From Kineococcus aurantiacus (lineage in GTDB: Bacteria > Actinomycetota > Actinomycetes > Actinomycetales > Kineococcaceae): a stretch of 64,000 nt of DNA. The translations under genes were made by a program, and so were the position numbers. Of the stretch, positions 1 through 7,129 are shown piece by piece. Position 1 is the first letter of the stretch. Each line of letters starts with the position of its first letter. The notes under the pieces are model-generated. The model did not search any database. It was given only the letters and a program-made list of their open reading frames with translations, and was not told the DNA's origin. Location: assembly GCF_013409345.1 (NCBI RefSeq), contig NZ_JACCBB010000001.1, positions 1,302,001 to 1,366,000 of the forward strand. The letters run 5' to 3'.

Positions 1-154
1 TCGCCGTCCAGAACGTCTTGGTCCGCTTGCCGGCGGCGGTGAACGCCGCGGCCGGCCGGCGCAGGCAGTCGAGCAGGGCCCAGACCTCCAGGCCCAGCGC
101 TGCGACGCCCAGGACCAGCAGCACGCCGTTCTGCAGGTTGCTGAGGAGCTCCAC
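1..154 (-). CDS. DUF2516 family membrane protein, N-terminal part only
   Basis: The reading frame begins with GTG at 154 and runs off the left edge, so only about 51 residues are visible. It opens VELLSNLQNG, followed by a strongly hydrophobic stretch that forms one membrane helix, then a basic and aromatic segment (LRRPAAAF, KRTKTFW). A short N-terminus, one helix and a K/R-rich loop ending in a Trp are typical of actinobacterial DUF2516 proteins, which have about 100 residues and two to three helices and no known function. Assignment to the family is by recall of this pattern. It stands just upstream of the FUSC gene on the same strand. Confidence 0.6.
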   Translation of the reverse strand, partial: MELLSNLQNGVLLVLGVAALGLEVWALLDCLRRPAAAFTAAGKRTKTFWTA

Positions 155-163
155 GTCAGGACT

Positions 164-1717
164 CTACGGTCGAGGGGCCCGGTGAGTTCCGCGCTCGCCC
201 CCGTCCGCGCGCAGCAGGTCGCCCAGCCGGCGGTACCCGTCGTGCTCGTCGGCGCGCGCCGCCCGGGGCGCGGGGACGCGCCACTCGTCGTCCTCGAGCA
301 GGGTGCGCGCCTCGGCCAGCGCGAGCAGCCGCGCCCGCAGGACGTGCGGTTCGGCGGTCCCCGCGACGCTGTCGCGGGTCTGCTCCAGGGCGCGCTCCAG
401 GGCGTGGTGGGCGTACCGGTTGCGGACCAGGACCGCCACGACGACGCCGAGCGCGACGCCCAGCACGGTGTCGCCGACGCGGTCGACGACGAGGCGCTCG
501 ACGCCGGCGCCGTGCGCGCCCAGCCGCGTCAGCACCAGGGACAGCCCGGTGATGGCGACCGTCCCGAGCGCGTAGTTGCGGGGCATGCACAGCTCGACGG
601 CGAACATGCAGACGACCGTCAGGACCCAGACCCGCACGTCGTCGGTGGCCAGGTGCACCAGGAGCGCGGCCAGCACGACCCCCACGAGGGTGCCCGCCCC
701 GCGCTGCACGGCGCGCTGGGTCGTCAGGCCCGCCGACGGCGCCTGCAGGGCCGCGGCCGCCCCCACGGCGGCCCAGTAGACGTGCCCGAACCCCAGCGCC
801 GTCGCCACCAGCACGGCGGCACCGCAGGCCAGCCCCACCCGCAGCGCCGGGACGTGCAGCACCCCGGGGGTCCGCAGCGCGGTCCACACGCGCCGGCGCG
901 GCCAGGCGAGCGGGACGGGGGCGGGCCCGGATGGGGCGGCGGGGACGGGGCCCCGGCCGGCGAGCGCGGGGAGCACCGCGCGCAGCGGTGCGGCGTCGGC
1001 GCGGGCGTGCAGGACGCGCTCGGCGTGGACCAGCCAGCCCCCCAGCGGGCCCCGCGCCCGCGGCCCGAGGACGGCCCAGGCGGCGTGCAGGGCGGTGCTG
1101 GCCCGGTGCCGGGCGGAGGCGTCGTGCCCGCCGGCGCCGAGGACGGCGCCGACCGCGCGGGCGACGGCCACCCGTTCGGGGCCGTCGGTGCGCCACAGGA
1201 CGGCCGCCCCGGAGACGGCGACGCCGAGCGCCGCGCAGGCGAGCGTGACGGCGGCGACGGCCGGCAGGTCGCCTCCGCGCAGCGGTTCGGCCGTCAGGGT
1301 GCCGGCGGCGAAGACGGGGATGAGGCCGCCGGGCGGCCCGGTCCGGGCGGCGTCGGTGGTGAACTTCGCGACGGTGGCCACGAGGGCGACGACCGCGGCC
1401 GGCACGACGACGTCGGCCCAGCCGGTCAGCGGCAGCGCGGCGGCCACGGCGCCGGCGAGGACGGCCAGGGTGAGCCCGAGACCGGTCCACGCCTGGGTCC
1501 GCCACCGGCGGGCGTAGACCTCGTGGCGGCCGTAGAGGCTGGTCAGGGCCCCGAAGGTGGCGGGGGCGGCCAGCAGGGGGGCGTCGGCGGCCAGGGCGAC
1601 GGCCAGCGGCAGGGCCAGGGCGGTGGTGGCGCTGCCGGCCGCCCACCAGGGGTGGCGGCCGGGAGCGATGCGGGACCACCCGCGGACGGACCGGTGCAGG
1701 TGCGCGGGCAGGCTCAC
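164..1717 (-). CDS. FUSC family transporter-like membrane protein
   Basis: This 517-residue protein starts at GTG 1717. It has two blocks of hydrophobic helices (roughly residues 25-175 and 285-430) separated by a soluble Ala/Arg-rich linker, the two-block plan of FUSC proteins related to aromatic-acid exporters such as AaeB. The second block contains YWAAVGAAAALQ, close to the conserved FUSC motif at the start of the repeat. Members are thought to move aromatic acids or amphipathic compounds across the inner membrane; the substrate here cannot be read from sequence. It is divergent from a MarR-family gene, with 53 bp between the starts that contain a perfect palindrome, so it is probably that regulator's target. 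Confidence 0.8.
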   Translation of the reverse strand: MSLPAHLHRSVRGWSRIAPGRHPWWAAGSATTALALPLAVALAADAPLLAAPATFGALTSLYGRHEVYARRWRTQAWTGLGLTLAVLAGAVAAALPLTGWADVVVPAAVVALVATVAKFTTDAARTGPPGGLIPVFAAGTLTAEPLRGGDLPAVAAVTLACAALGVAVSGAAVLWRTDGPERVAVARAVGAVLGAGGHDASARHRASTALHAAWAVLGPRARGPLGGWLVHAERVLHARADAAPLRAVLPALAGRGPVPAAPSGPAPVPLAWPRRRVWTALRTPGVLHVPALRVGLACGAAVLVATALGFGHVYWAAVGAAAALQAPSAGLTTQRAVQRGAGTLVGVVLAALLVHLATDDVRVWVLTVVCMFAVELCMPRNYALGTVAITGLSLVLTRLGAHGAGVERLVVDRVGDTVLGVALGVVVAVLVRNRYAHHALERALEQTRDSVAGTAEPHVLRARLLALAEARTLLEDDEWRVPAPRAARADEHDGYRRLGDLLRADGGERGTHRAPRP

Positions 1718-1730
1718 CGCAAGAGGTTAA

Positions 1731-1764
1731 CAGGTGTTTCACCTGCGAAGCACTTGCGTAGACT
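1731..1764. promoter_or_regulatory. Divergent operator/promoter between FUSC and MarR genes
   Basis: A perfect 15-bp palindrome, CAGGTGTTTCACCTG, lies at 1731-1745. The half-site CAC(C/T)TGCG then occurs twice as a direct repeat at 1740-1747 and 1751-1758. A TANNNT -10 hexamer (TAGACT, 1759-1764) sits exactly 6 bases before the MarR GTG, so MarR is probably made from a leaderless transcript. MarR proteins usually bind short palindromes that overlap such promoters, so autoregulation together with control of the FUSC gene is the natural reading. Confidence 0.65.
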
Positions 1765-1770
1765 GGGCCC

Positions 1771-2319
1771 GTGACCAGCACCTCCCGCTCCCCCGCCCCC
1801 GACGGCCGGGACGACCCGGGCGACCCGGGCGACCCCGCGGACGCGGTGGACGCCGTCCGACGGGAGTGGGCCACCGTCCACCCCGACCTCGACACCGCAC
1901 CCATGGCCGTCGCGGGCCGCCTGCGCCTGGTGGCCGCGGCCCTGGCGCGCGCCACCGACCCCGTCGTCAAGGCCGAGGGCCTGACCCGGCCGGAGTTCGA
2001 CGTGCTCAGCGCCGTCCGCCGCAGCGGCCGCACGCCCCTGACCCCCACGGGCATCGCCGCCGCGACCCTGTCCTCCGGGGCCGCCACCACCAAGCGGCTG
2101 GACCACCTGACGAGGGTCGGCCACCTCGAACGGACGCCCGACGAGCGCGATGGGCGCGTCACCCGCCTGTCCCTGACCCCCGCCGGCCGCGACCTCGTCG
2201 ACCGCCTGCTGCCGCGCGTCCTCGACGCCGAGCGCGCCTTCGCGGCGCGGCTGTCCGCGCGGGAGCGGGACGACCTGACCGCGAGCCTGCGGGTCCTGCT
2301 GCGGCACGCCCCGGCCTGA
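1771..2319 (+). CDS. MarR family transcriptional regulator
   Basis: The 182-residue protein has the MarR winged-helix core at about residues 60-130: a scaffold helix with LTRPEFDVLSAVRR, a recognition region with LSSGAATTKRLDHL, and a wing with the family's D-x-R-x-x-R-type signature (ERTPDERDGR). The long N-terminal part contains a DP/GDP-rich low-complexity run that is probably disordered. GTG 1771 is chosen because a -10 box ends 6 bases upstream and no Shine-Dalgarno sequence is present. It is divergent from the FUSC permease, which suggests ligand-responsive repression of that exporter; the ligand is unknown. Confidence 0.88.
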   Translation: MTSTSRSPAPDGRDDPGDPGDPADAVDAVRREWATVHPDLDTAPMAVAGRLRLVAAALARATDPVVKAEGLTRPEFDVLSAVRRSGRTPLTPTGIAAATLSSGAATTKRLDHLTRVGHLERTPDERDGRVTRLSLTPAGRDLVDRLLPRVLDAERAFAARLSARERDDLTASLRVLLRHAPA

Positions 2320-2320
2320 G

Positions 2321-2336
2321 GGCCCGCGCGCGGGCC
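2321..2336. terminator. Convergent palindromic terminator
   Basis: GGCCCGCGCGCGGGCC is a perfect 16-base palindrome between the converging MarR stop (2319) and rsiG stop (2345). There is no U-tract, as is common in high-GC actinobacteria. Confidence 0.5.
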
Positions 2337-2344
2337 GCGGGGGG

Positions 2345-2935
2345 CTACCGCGAGGAGCGCAGCGCGTCCTCGACGGAGACGACGCCGTCGCGGTAGCGGC
2401 GGGTGATCTCGTCGGTGCAGGCGTCCATGGCCTGCTGCACGCGGTGCCGGTCGGCCGACAGCTCCTGCTCGAGCGCCACGAGCCGGGTCCGGGCGGCGGC
2501 CAGCTGGGCGTCGTCCATGGCGGTGAGGTCGGACAGGTGCGGGTCGGCGACGGCCAGCTCGGCCCGGCGCCGGTGCTCACCGACGCGGGAGGGCTCGACG
2601 GAGCTGAAGCGGCCCATGCCGTGGTCGGTGCGGCGCGGGTCGGCCAGGACGTCGGTGAGCTTGGCGACGAGCTCGGCGTCGGAACGGGCGTGCCGGACGT
2701 CGGCGGCGCCGTCGGTGCCGGCGCGGCGCTGCTCCTCGGCGCCCAGCAGGTCCAGGCGGCCCTGGATGAGCCGCCGGGCGTAGGACAGGTCGGCCTCCTC
2801 CTGCTCGGCGACGGTGCGGTGCTCGCGGAGGGTGGGCAGGTCCATGTCCTGCAGCCCGTCGAGGAAGTCGGGGGCGAGGACCTTGTCGAGGGCCCGGCGC
2901 CCACCCGCCTGGTACCCGCTGACCTGCTCGTCCAC
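2345..2935 (-). CDS. rsiG: RsiG-like c-di-GMP-responsive anti-sigma factor
   Basis: RsiG is the Streptomyces anti-sigma factor that holds WhiG (a FliA-type sigma) when loaded with a c-di-GMP dimer. Its signature, E-x3-S-x2-R-x3-Q-x3-D, occurs twice in this protein with every position conserved: E47/S51/R54/Q58/D62 (EADLSYARRLIQGRLD) and E156/S160/R163/Q167/D171 (EQELSADRHRVQQAMD), one in each of two long helices predicted to pair as a coiled coil. The central segment is variable. The chosen start, GTG 2935, has a strong GGGGGAGG site 5 bases upstream; the frame stays open to GTG 2983, which has no good ribosome site. Its length (196 aa) matches RsiG. No sigma gene is adjacent, as in Streptomyces, where rsiG and whiG are unlinked. 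Older annotation calls such proteins aerial mycelium formation proteins. Confidence 0.88.
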   Translation of the reverse strand: MDEQVSGYQAGGRRALDKVLAPDFLDGLQDMDLPTLREHRTVAEQEEADLSYARRLIQGRLDLLGAEEQRRAGTDGAADVRHARSDAELVAKLTDVLADPRRTDHGMGRFSSVEPSRVGEHRRRAELAVADPHLSDLTAMDDAQLAAARTRLVALEQELSADRHRVQQAMDACTDEITRRYRDGVVSVEDALRSSR

Positions 2936-3040
2936 GACGGCCTCCCCCGGCTCGGATGCGACTGCGCGCACTCGCTTGGTCACGAAGCGTGCGTTGGGAG
3001 AGAGTATGACGCACGCGTCAGCGGCGCGTCAGGAGGCCGC

Positions 3041-4129
3041 TCAGGGTGCGACGACGAGTTCCTGCGCGGCCGCGATCCGGCGCTGCTCGGCCCCCTCGGT
3101 GCCCGACCCGGCCACGACGTGCAGCCGGGCGTCGACCGGCAGGGACCGCTTGACGACGGCGAGGGCGACCGGGCCCAGCTCGTGGTGGCGGGCGGCGGTG
3201 GTCACCGACCCGACCGTGCGGTCGTCGAGGACGACGTCGTCGCCGTGCGCGGGCAGGTCGTGGGAGGAGCCGTCCAGGTGCAGCTGCACGAGGCGGCGCG
3301 GGGGCCGGCCCAGGTTGTGCACCTTCGCGACGGTCTCCTGGCCGCGGTAGCAGCCCTTGTGCAGGTGGACGGCCGTGCGCAGCCAGTCCAGCTCGTGCGG
3401 GATGGAGCGCTCGTCGGTCTCCAGGCCCAGCCGGGGCCGCCACGCCTCCACGCGCAGGGCCTCGCTGGCCCACGTCCCGGCCAGCCGGCGGCCGGCCACG
3501 GCGGCGACCAGGCCGTCGCGCGGGACGAGCACCTCGCGCCAGGGGCGGTCGGCGCCGGGGTGCTCCAGGGTCGTGACGGCCGCGTAGCTGGCGGTGTCGG
3601 CGCTGCCGCCCTCGTTCGCCGGGGTCGCCCCCGGCCACGGGTCGACCCAGACGGGCCCGGCGGCCGAGCCCGCGTCCCGGCTCGGCTCCCCCAGGACGGC
3701 GACCTCGGCGGAGACGTCGGCGATCTCGACGCGCAGGAGGAACCGCATGCGCTCCAGCCACGTCCGCAGGGCGTCGACGGTGCCGGGCTCGACGGTGAGC
3801 CAGGTGGCCTCGCCGTCCTCGTGCAGGTGCAGGGCGTGCTCGACGCGGCCGGTGGGGCTGAGCACGAGCGTCTCCGTGGACGTCCCCGCGGGCAGCCCGG
3901 TGAGGGCCTGGGAGGTGATGCTGTGCAGCCAGGACAGCCGGTCGGGCCCGGTCAGCCGCAGGACCCCGCGGTGGGACAGGTCGACGACGGCCTCACCGCG
4001 CACGAGGGCGCGCTGCTCGCCGTGCGGGTCGCCGTAGTGCCACGCGACCCCGGCGTCGGGCCCCTCGGCCGCGACGGCGCCGGGGCTGTCCAGCAGGGGC
4101 GAGCGCAGGGTCTGCGTCGGAGCGGTCAC
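3041..4129 (-). CDS. ygfZ: YgfZ/GcvT-like folate-binding Fe-S maintenance protein
   Basis: YgfZ proteins are tetrahydrofolate-binding relatives of glycine-cleavage T-protein that help maintain certain Fe-S enzymes. The family's diagnostic K-G-C-Y-x-G-Q-E motif is present as KGCYRGQE about two thirds along, preceded by the GcvT-like N-terminal domain (VVDLSHRGVLRLTGPDRLSWLHS). The start is set at GTG 4129 because AGGAGG lies 7 bases upstream at 4137-4142, overlapping the stop of the fur-family gene; an upstream in-frame start at 4165 lies inside that gene. The product has 362 residues, normal for the actinobacterial form. It is the last gene of the minus-strand run small membrane protein, nitrobindin-like, Fur, YgfZ. 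Confidence 0.88.
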   Translation of the reverse strand: MTAPTQTLRSPLLDSPGAVAAEGPDAGVAWHYGDPHGEQRALVRGEAVVDLSHRGVLRLTGPDRLSWLHSITSQALTGLPAGTSTETLVLSPTGRVEHALHLHEDGEATWLTVEPGTVDALRTWLERMRFLLRVEIADVSAEVAVLGEPSRDAGSAAGPVWVDPWPGATPANEGGSADTASYAAVTTLEHPGADRPWREVLVPRDGLVAAVAGRRLAGTWASEALRVEAWRPRLGLETDERSIPHELDWLRTAVHLHKGCYRGQETVAKVHNLGRPPRRLVQLHLDGSSHDLPAHGDDVVLDDRTVGSVTTAARHHELGPVALAVVKRSLPVDARLHVVAGSGTEGAEQRRIAAAQELVVAP

Positions 4130-4140
4130 GGTGGGGCCTC

Positions 4141-4566
4141 CTAGCGGTCGCGGCACCGCGCGCACCGCCCGCGCAGGGCGAGGTGGCCGGTGTCGACGAC
4201 GAAGTCGTCACGGGACAGGATCTCGGCGGCCATCTCCCGGGCGGGCCCGGGGGCGGCCTCGGCCACCGCGCCGCACCCGTCGCAGACCAGGTGCAGGTGC
4301 CCGCCGTGCTCGACGGCGTGGAAGGACGGCACCTTGCGGTCCAGCTGGGTGCGGGCGACCAGCCCGACCTCCTCCAGGACCGCGAGCGCCCGGTAGACGG
4401 TCGACGGGTCCACCCCGGGGGAACCGTCGCGGGGGGCGAGGTGTTCCGAGACCTCCTCGGCGCTGGCGTGCCCCAGGTCGCGGACGGCGTCGAGGATGCG
4501 CCGGCGCTGGGGCGTGGAGCGCAGCCCCCGCGCGTGCAGCAGGGCCGGCAGGTCGGTGGACGGCAC
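4141..4566 (-). CDS. Fur family metal/peroxide-responsive repressor
   Basis: A 141-residue Fur-superfamily winged-helix protein. The DNA-binding part carries STPQRRRILDAV and VDPSTVYRALAVLEEVGLV. The metal-binding hinge is HGGHLHLVCDGCG, and a second CxxC (CARC) ends the protein, so the structural zinc site with two CxxC pairs is complete. Whether it senses iron, zinc or peroxide cannot be decided from sequence. GTG 4566 gives a normal family length; the frame continues upstream into the preceding gene without a better start. It lies 23 bases after the nitrobindin-like gene and overlaps the ribosome site of ygfZ, so it is almost certainly cotranscribed with both. It is distinct from the second Fur protein at 20288, which lies next to catalase. 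Confidence 0.88.
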   Translation of the reverse strand: MPSTDLPALLHARGLRSTPQRRRILDAVRDLGHASAEEVSEHLAPRDGSPGVDPSTVYRALAVLEEVGLVARTQLDRKVPSFHAVEHGGHLHLVCDGCGAVAEAAPGPAREMAAEILSRDDFVVDTGHLALRGRCARCRDR

Positions 4567-4589
4567 CGTCAGGACACCCCCGGGAGCCG

Positions 4590-5132
4590 TCAGTCGACGC
4601 GCTTGAGCCGCGCCGAGGCGTAGCTGCGCAGGGGGTGACCCTCGAGCGTGACGTCCAGGGCCCACAGCAGGTCGCCCTCGACCAGGCCGTACACGCGCGT
4701 GCCCGAGGTGTACTCGTGGGCCGTCGTCGTGCGGGCCACCACGTCGGTGCTCAGGTCGATGCGCGGGCCGCGGGCGGTGCCGGCCAGGATCTCCACGACG
4801 CCGGTGGGGTGGGTCAGCAGCACCTCGAGCTCGACGGGCCGGGGGCCGTCGGCGGGAGCGGGGCTGTCGAGGTCGACGGCCTGCGGTCGCCAGTAGCCCG
4901 TCTCGACGTCGAGGGGCTCGGTCGTCTCGCCGTCCTCGTCGAGCGCCCACGTGGTCGAGGTGTAGCTGAGGAAGTCGCGCCCGTCGTGCCCGAACTCGAC
5001 GACCTGCCCGAACCGGGTGTCGCTCTCACCGCGGGCCGGGTGGCCCAGCACGCCGGCGCCCTCCCAGCGGCCCAGGAGCCACGACAGCGGGACGAGGGCC
5101 AGCGGGGTGTCGGTGCGCAGGGGGACGGCCAC
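4590..5132 (-). CDS. Nitrobindin-like (FABP/DUF1794) beta-barrel protein lacking the haem His
   Basis: This 180-residue protein has the nitrobindin G-x-W-x-G-x-G motif near the N-terminus (GRWEGAG) and the ten-stranded barrel pattern of the DUF1794/THAP4-like family. In true nitrobindins the ferric haem is bound by a His near the C-terminus in a context resembling PLxxHLxAxLR. The equivalent stretch here is PLRSYASARLKR, which puts Tyr where the His should be. UniProt recognises a subgroup of ferric nitrobindin-like proteins without this His, and this appears to be one. The role is unknown; haem may be absent or held differently. It begins 3 bases after the 35-residue membrane protein and is followed by Fur. 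Confidence 0.82.
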   Translation of the reverse strand: MAVPLRTDTPLALVPLSWLLGRWEGAGVLGHPARGESDTRFGQVVEFGHDGRDFLSYTSTTWALDEDGETTEPLDVETGYWRPQAVDLDSPAPADGPRPVELEVLLTHPTGVVEILAGTARGPRIDLSTDVVARTTTAHEYTSGTRVYGLVEGDLLWALDVTLEGHPLRSYASARLKRVD

Positions 5133-5135
5133 GGG

Positions 5136-5243
5136 TCAGCGCTGCCCCTGGTAGAGGCGGTACACGACGTACCCGGCGAACCAGGCGATCACCAGGCTCA
5201 CCACGATCAGCAGGACGAGGAAGAACGTCTCGAGGGGGTGCAC
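5136..5243 (-). CDS. Predicted 35-residue single-pass membrane protein
   Basis: A short frame from GTG 5243 to TGA 5136 encodes VHPLETFFLV, a hydrophobic helix (LLIVVSLVIAWFAGYVVY), and a basic tail (RLYQGQR). The composition fits a one-helix membrane peptide. A TANNNT box (TACGCT) lies 6 bases before the GTG, which fits a leaderless start, and the stop is only 3 bases before the nitrobindin-like start, which suggests coupled expression. No family is recognised. Evidence is hydrophobicity, spacing and promoter position only. Confidence 0.55.
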   Translation of the reverse strand: MHPLETFFLVLLIVVSLVIAWFAGYVVYRLYQGQR

Positions 5244-5297
5244 CCGCCCAGCGTACCGGCGCGCGCGCCGCGGGCCGGGGTGACGTGGGCGGGCTCA

Positions 5298-6095
5298 CTA
5301 CAGCAGGACGAGGCGCCCCACGAGGTACGCGCCGCCGCCGGCGAGGGCGACGGGCACGGCGGCCACGGCCAGGGCCGCGGGGACCGTGCCGGCCGCCGGC
5401 AGGCGCGCGGTCAGGCCCCGCCACGCCGAGACGAGCACGCCCGCGCCGACGCCGGCGACGATCCCCGCGACCGCCCAGCGGCCCTGCGAGACGACGTCCC
5501 CGGTGCCGGCGCCCAGGAGCACGGCCAGGGTCGCCGCGAGCCAGCCGGCCGCCCCGCCCACGACGAGGTTGACCGGGCCGGCCACCCGCAGCGGCCAGGT
5601 CGTGGCCGAGACGGCGGCGGTGGCGACGACGGCGGCCAGCACGACGGGGGCCAGGGTGGCCCCGGCGTAGGTGGAGGGCACGGCCACCCACGCGGCCCCC
5701 AGCACGACGACGGCCTGCGCGCCCACCGAGGCGGTGACCGACTCCACCAGCCGGGGGCGGCCGTCGCGGCGCAGGAGCTGGTGGGTGAAGGCGGCCAGCA
5801 GGGACAGCGCGGCCACGGCGGGCGAGTGGGCCAGGACCCCCGCGGCCTGGGTGCCCTCGTCGCGGGCGTGCGCGACGGCCACCGCCGCGGCCACCGCCGC
5901 GGCCACGGCCACGAGCCCGACGAGGACGGTCGTGCTGCGGCGGGCGGGCAGGTCCAGCAGCTCGGGCCAGCCGACGGCGACCAGCGCGCCGACGAGCACG
6001 ACGGCCAGGGCCCGCACGGGGGCCGGCCCGAAGGCGGCCAGGGCGAGGACCGCGGCGAGCGCCAGGGTCGTCGTCGCCGTCGCCGACCGGCTCAC
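5298..6095 (-). CDS. Polytopic membrane protein of unknown function
   Basis: This is a 265-residue, Ala/Val/Leu-rich protein with about eight predicted membrane helices and no recognised motif. A soluble loop around [14 protein letters not shown] separates helices near the middle. GTG 6095 is chosen because GGTGGGGAC precedes it and the hydrophobic sequence begins about 8 residues later; the upstream part of the frame has shadow-frame composition. It is transcribed away from glnR. A transporter or integral membrane chaperone role cannot be excluded, but nothing supports one. Confidence 0.65.
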   Translation of the reverse strand: MSRSATATTTLALAAVLALAAFGPAPVRALAVVLVGALVAVGWPELLDLPARRSTTVLVGLVAVAAAVAAAVAVAHARDEGTQAAGVLAHSPAVAALSLLAAFTHQLLRRDGRPRLVESVTASVGAQAVVVLGAAWVAVPSTYAGATLAPVVLAAVVATAAVSATTWPLRVAGPVNLVVGGAAGWLAATLAVLLGAGTGDVVSQGRWAVAGIVAGVGAGVLVSAWRGLTARLPAAGTVPAALAVAAVPVALAGGGAYLVGRLVLL

Positions 6096-6186
6096 GCCGT
6101 CCCCACCTGGTCCCGGTTCACGCCCCGATCCTCCCAGAGGGCCCCCGGGCGGGCGGGGGTGGTCCTGTTGCCCTCCTCGACACGCG

Positions 6187-6192
6187 TAGTCT
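6187..6192 (+). promoter_or_regulatory. Candidate -10 box for glnR
   Basis: TAGTCT matches TANNNT about 98 bases before the glnR start, implying a leader of roughly 90 bases. A TTGCCC at 6168 is too close (13-base spacer) to be a convincing -35. Confidence 0.35.
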
Positions 6193-6289
6193 GGGCACCG
6201 TTGTCCTGCACACCACCGCGGGGACGCCCCGGCCTGTCCGGCGCCCCGCCGGTGCGCGGTGTCCCGGCGGACGGAGGGCAGGAGCGCGG

Positions 6290-7129
6290 GTGGCGCAGAT
6301 CCTCGTGTTGACGAACGCACTCGCTCCTTCGACGGAGGTGCTGCCGGCCCTCGGGCTGCTCCCGCACAGCGTGCGCGTGCTGCCCGCCGAGGCCTCGGTG
6401 CTGGTGGACGAGCCGACCTCCGACGCCGTCCTCGTCGACGGCCGCCGCGAGCTGGCCGCGGCCCGCTCCCTGTGCCGCCTGCTGCGCACCACGGGCCTGT
6501 CGCAGCCGCTGCTGCTGGTGGTCACCGAGGGCGGCATGGCGGCCGTGGCGGCCGACTGGGGCGCCGACGACGTCCTGCTCGACACGTGCGGCCCGGCGGA
6601 GCTGGACGCCCGGCTGCGGCTGGCCGCGGGCCGCTCGCGCCGGCCCGCCGAGGACACCGACCCGGCCGCGCCGTCGGAGATCCGCGCCGGGGACGTCGTC
6701 ATCGACGAGGCGGCCTACTCCGCGCGCGTGCGCGGCCGCCAGCTCGACCTGACGTACAAGGAGTTCGAGCTGCTCAAGCACCTGGCCCAGCACCCCGGCC
6801 GCGTCTTCACGCGCGCCCAGCTGCTGCAGGAGGTCTGGGGCTACGACTACTTCGGCGGCACCCGCACGGTCGACGTCCACGTGCGGCGGCTGCGCGCCAA
6901 GCTGGGCGCCGAGCACGAGAACGCCATCGGGACGGTGCGCAACGTGGGGTACCGCTTCGTCTCCTCCGGCCGCGACCTCGACGACCGGCTCGACCTGGGC
7001 GCGGGCATGGGGACGGACCTGGGCCCGGACCTGGGCAGCGACCTGGAGGAGGGGTTCGACGAGGGCCCGGCCGACGACCCGGCCGCTCCGGACGTCGACG
7101 CGCCCCCCAGCCCCTCCGGCCTCCGGTGA
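6290..7129 (+). CDS. glnR: Global nitrogen regulator GlnR (OmpR-type orphan response regulator)
   Basis: The N-terminus ([20 protein letters not shown]) and the whole C-terminal winged helix ([18 protein letters not shown], then [15 protein letters not shown]) match actinobacterial GlnR as I recall it. The receiver-like domain is atypical. Asp50 and Arg52 (VLVDGRR) are kept, as in Streptomyces GlnR, where Asp50 is not phosphorylated but stabilises the dimer. GlnR controls ammonium assimilation and nitrate genes. Beyond about residue 228 there is a long acidic, Gly/Pro-rich tail ([18 protein letters not shown]) that looks disordered and is longer than I expect for the family. GTG 6290 has an AGGAG about 6 bases upstream. 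The stop overlaps the mshD start (GTGA). The order glnR-mshD followed by phosphate genes resembles the mycobacterial locus. Confidence 0.92.
   Translation: MAQILVLTNALAPSTEVLPALGLLPHSVRVLPAEASVLVDEPTSDAVLVDGRRELAAARSLCRLLRTTGLSQPLLLVVTEGGMAAVAADWGADDVLLDTCGPAELDARLRLAAGRSRRPAEDTDPAAPSEIRAGDVVIDEAAYSARVRGRQLDLTYKEFELLKHLAQHPGRVFTRAQLLQEVWGYDYFGGTRTVDVHVRRLRAKLGAEHENAIGTVRNVGYRFVSSGRDLDDRLDLGAGMGTDLGPDLGSDLEEGFDEGPADDPAAPDVDAPPSPSGLR

Noticed and set aside
6168-6192. Full sigma-70-type promoter for glnR
   Set aside because: The TTGCCC and TAGTCT hexamers are only 13 bases apart, so only the -10 box was kept, at low confidence.
4131-6311. Very long plus-strand open frame (726 codons) opposite the Fur, nitrobindin-like and membrane protein genes
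   Set aside because: Its translation is Arg/Gly/Pro low-complexity typical of antisense frames in high-GC DNA, while the minus strand encodes recognisable families.
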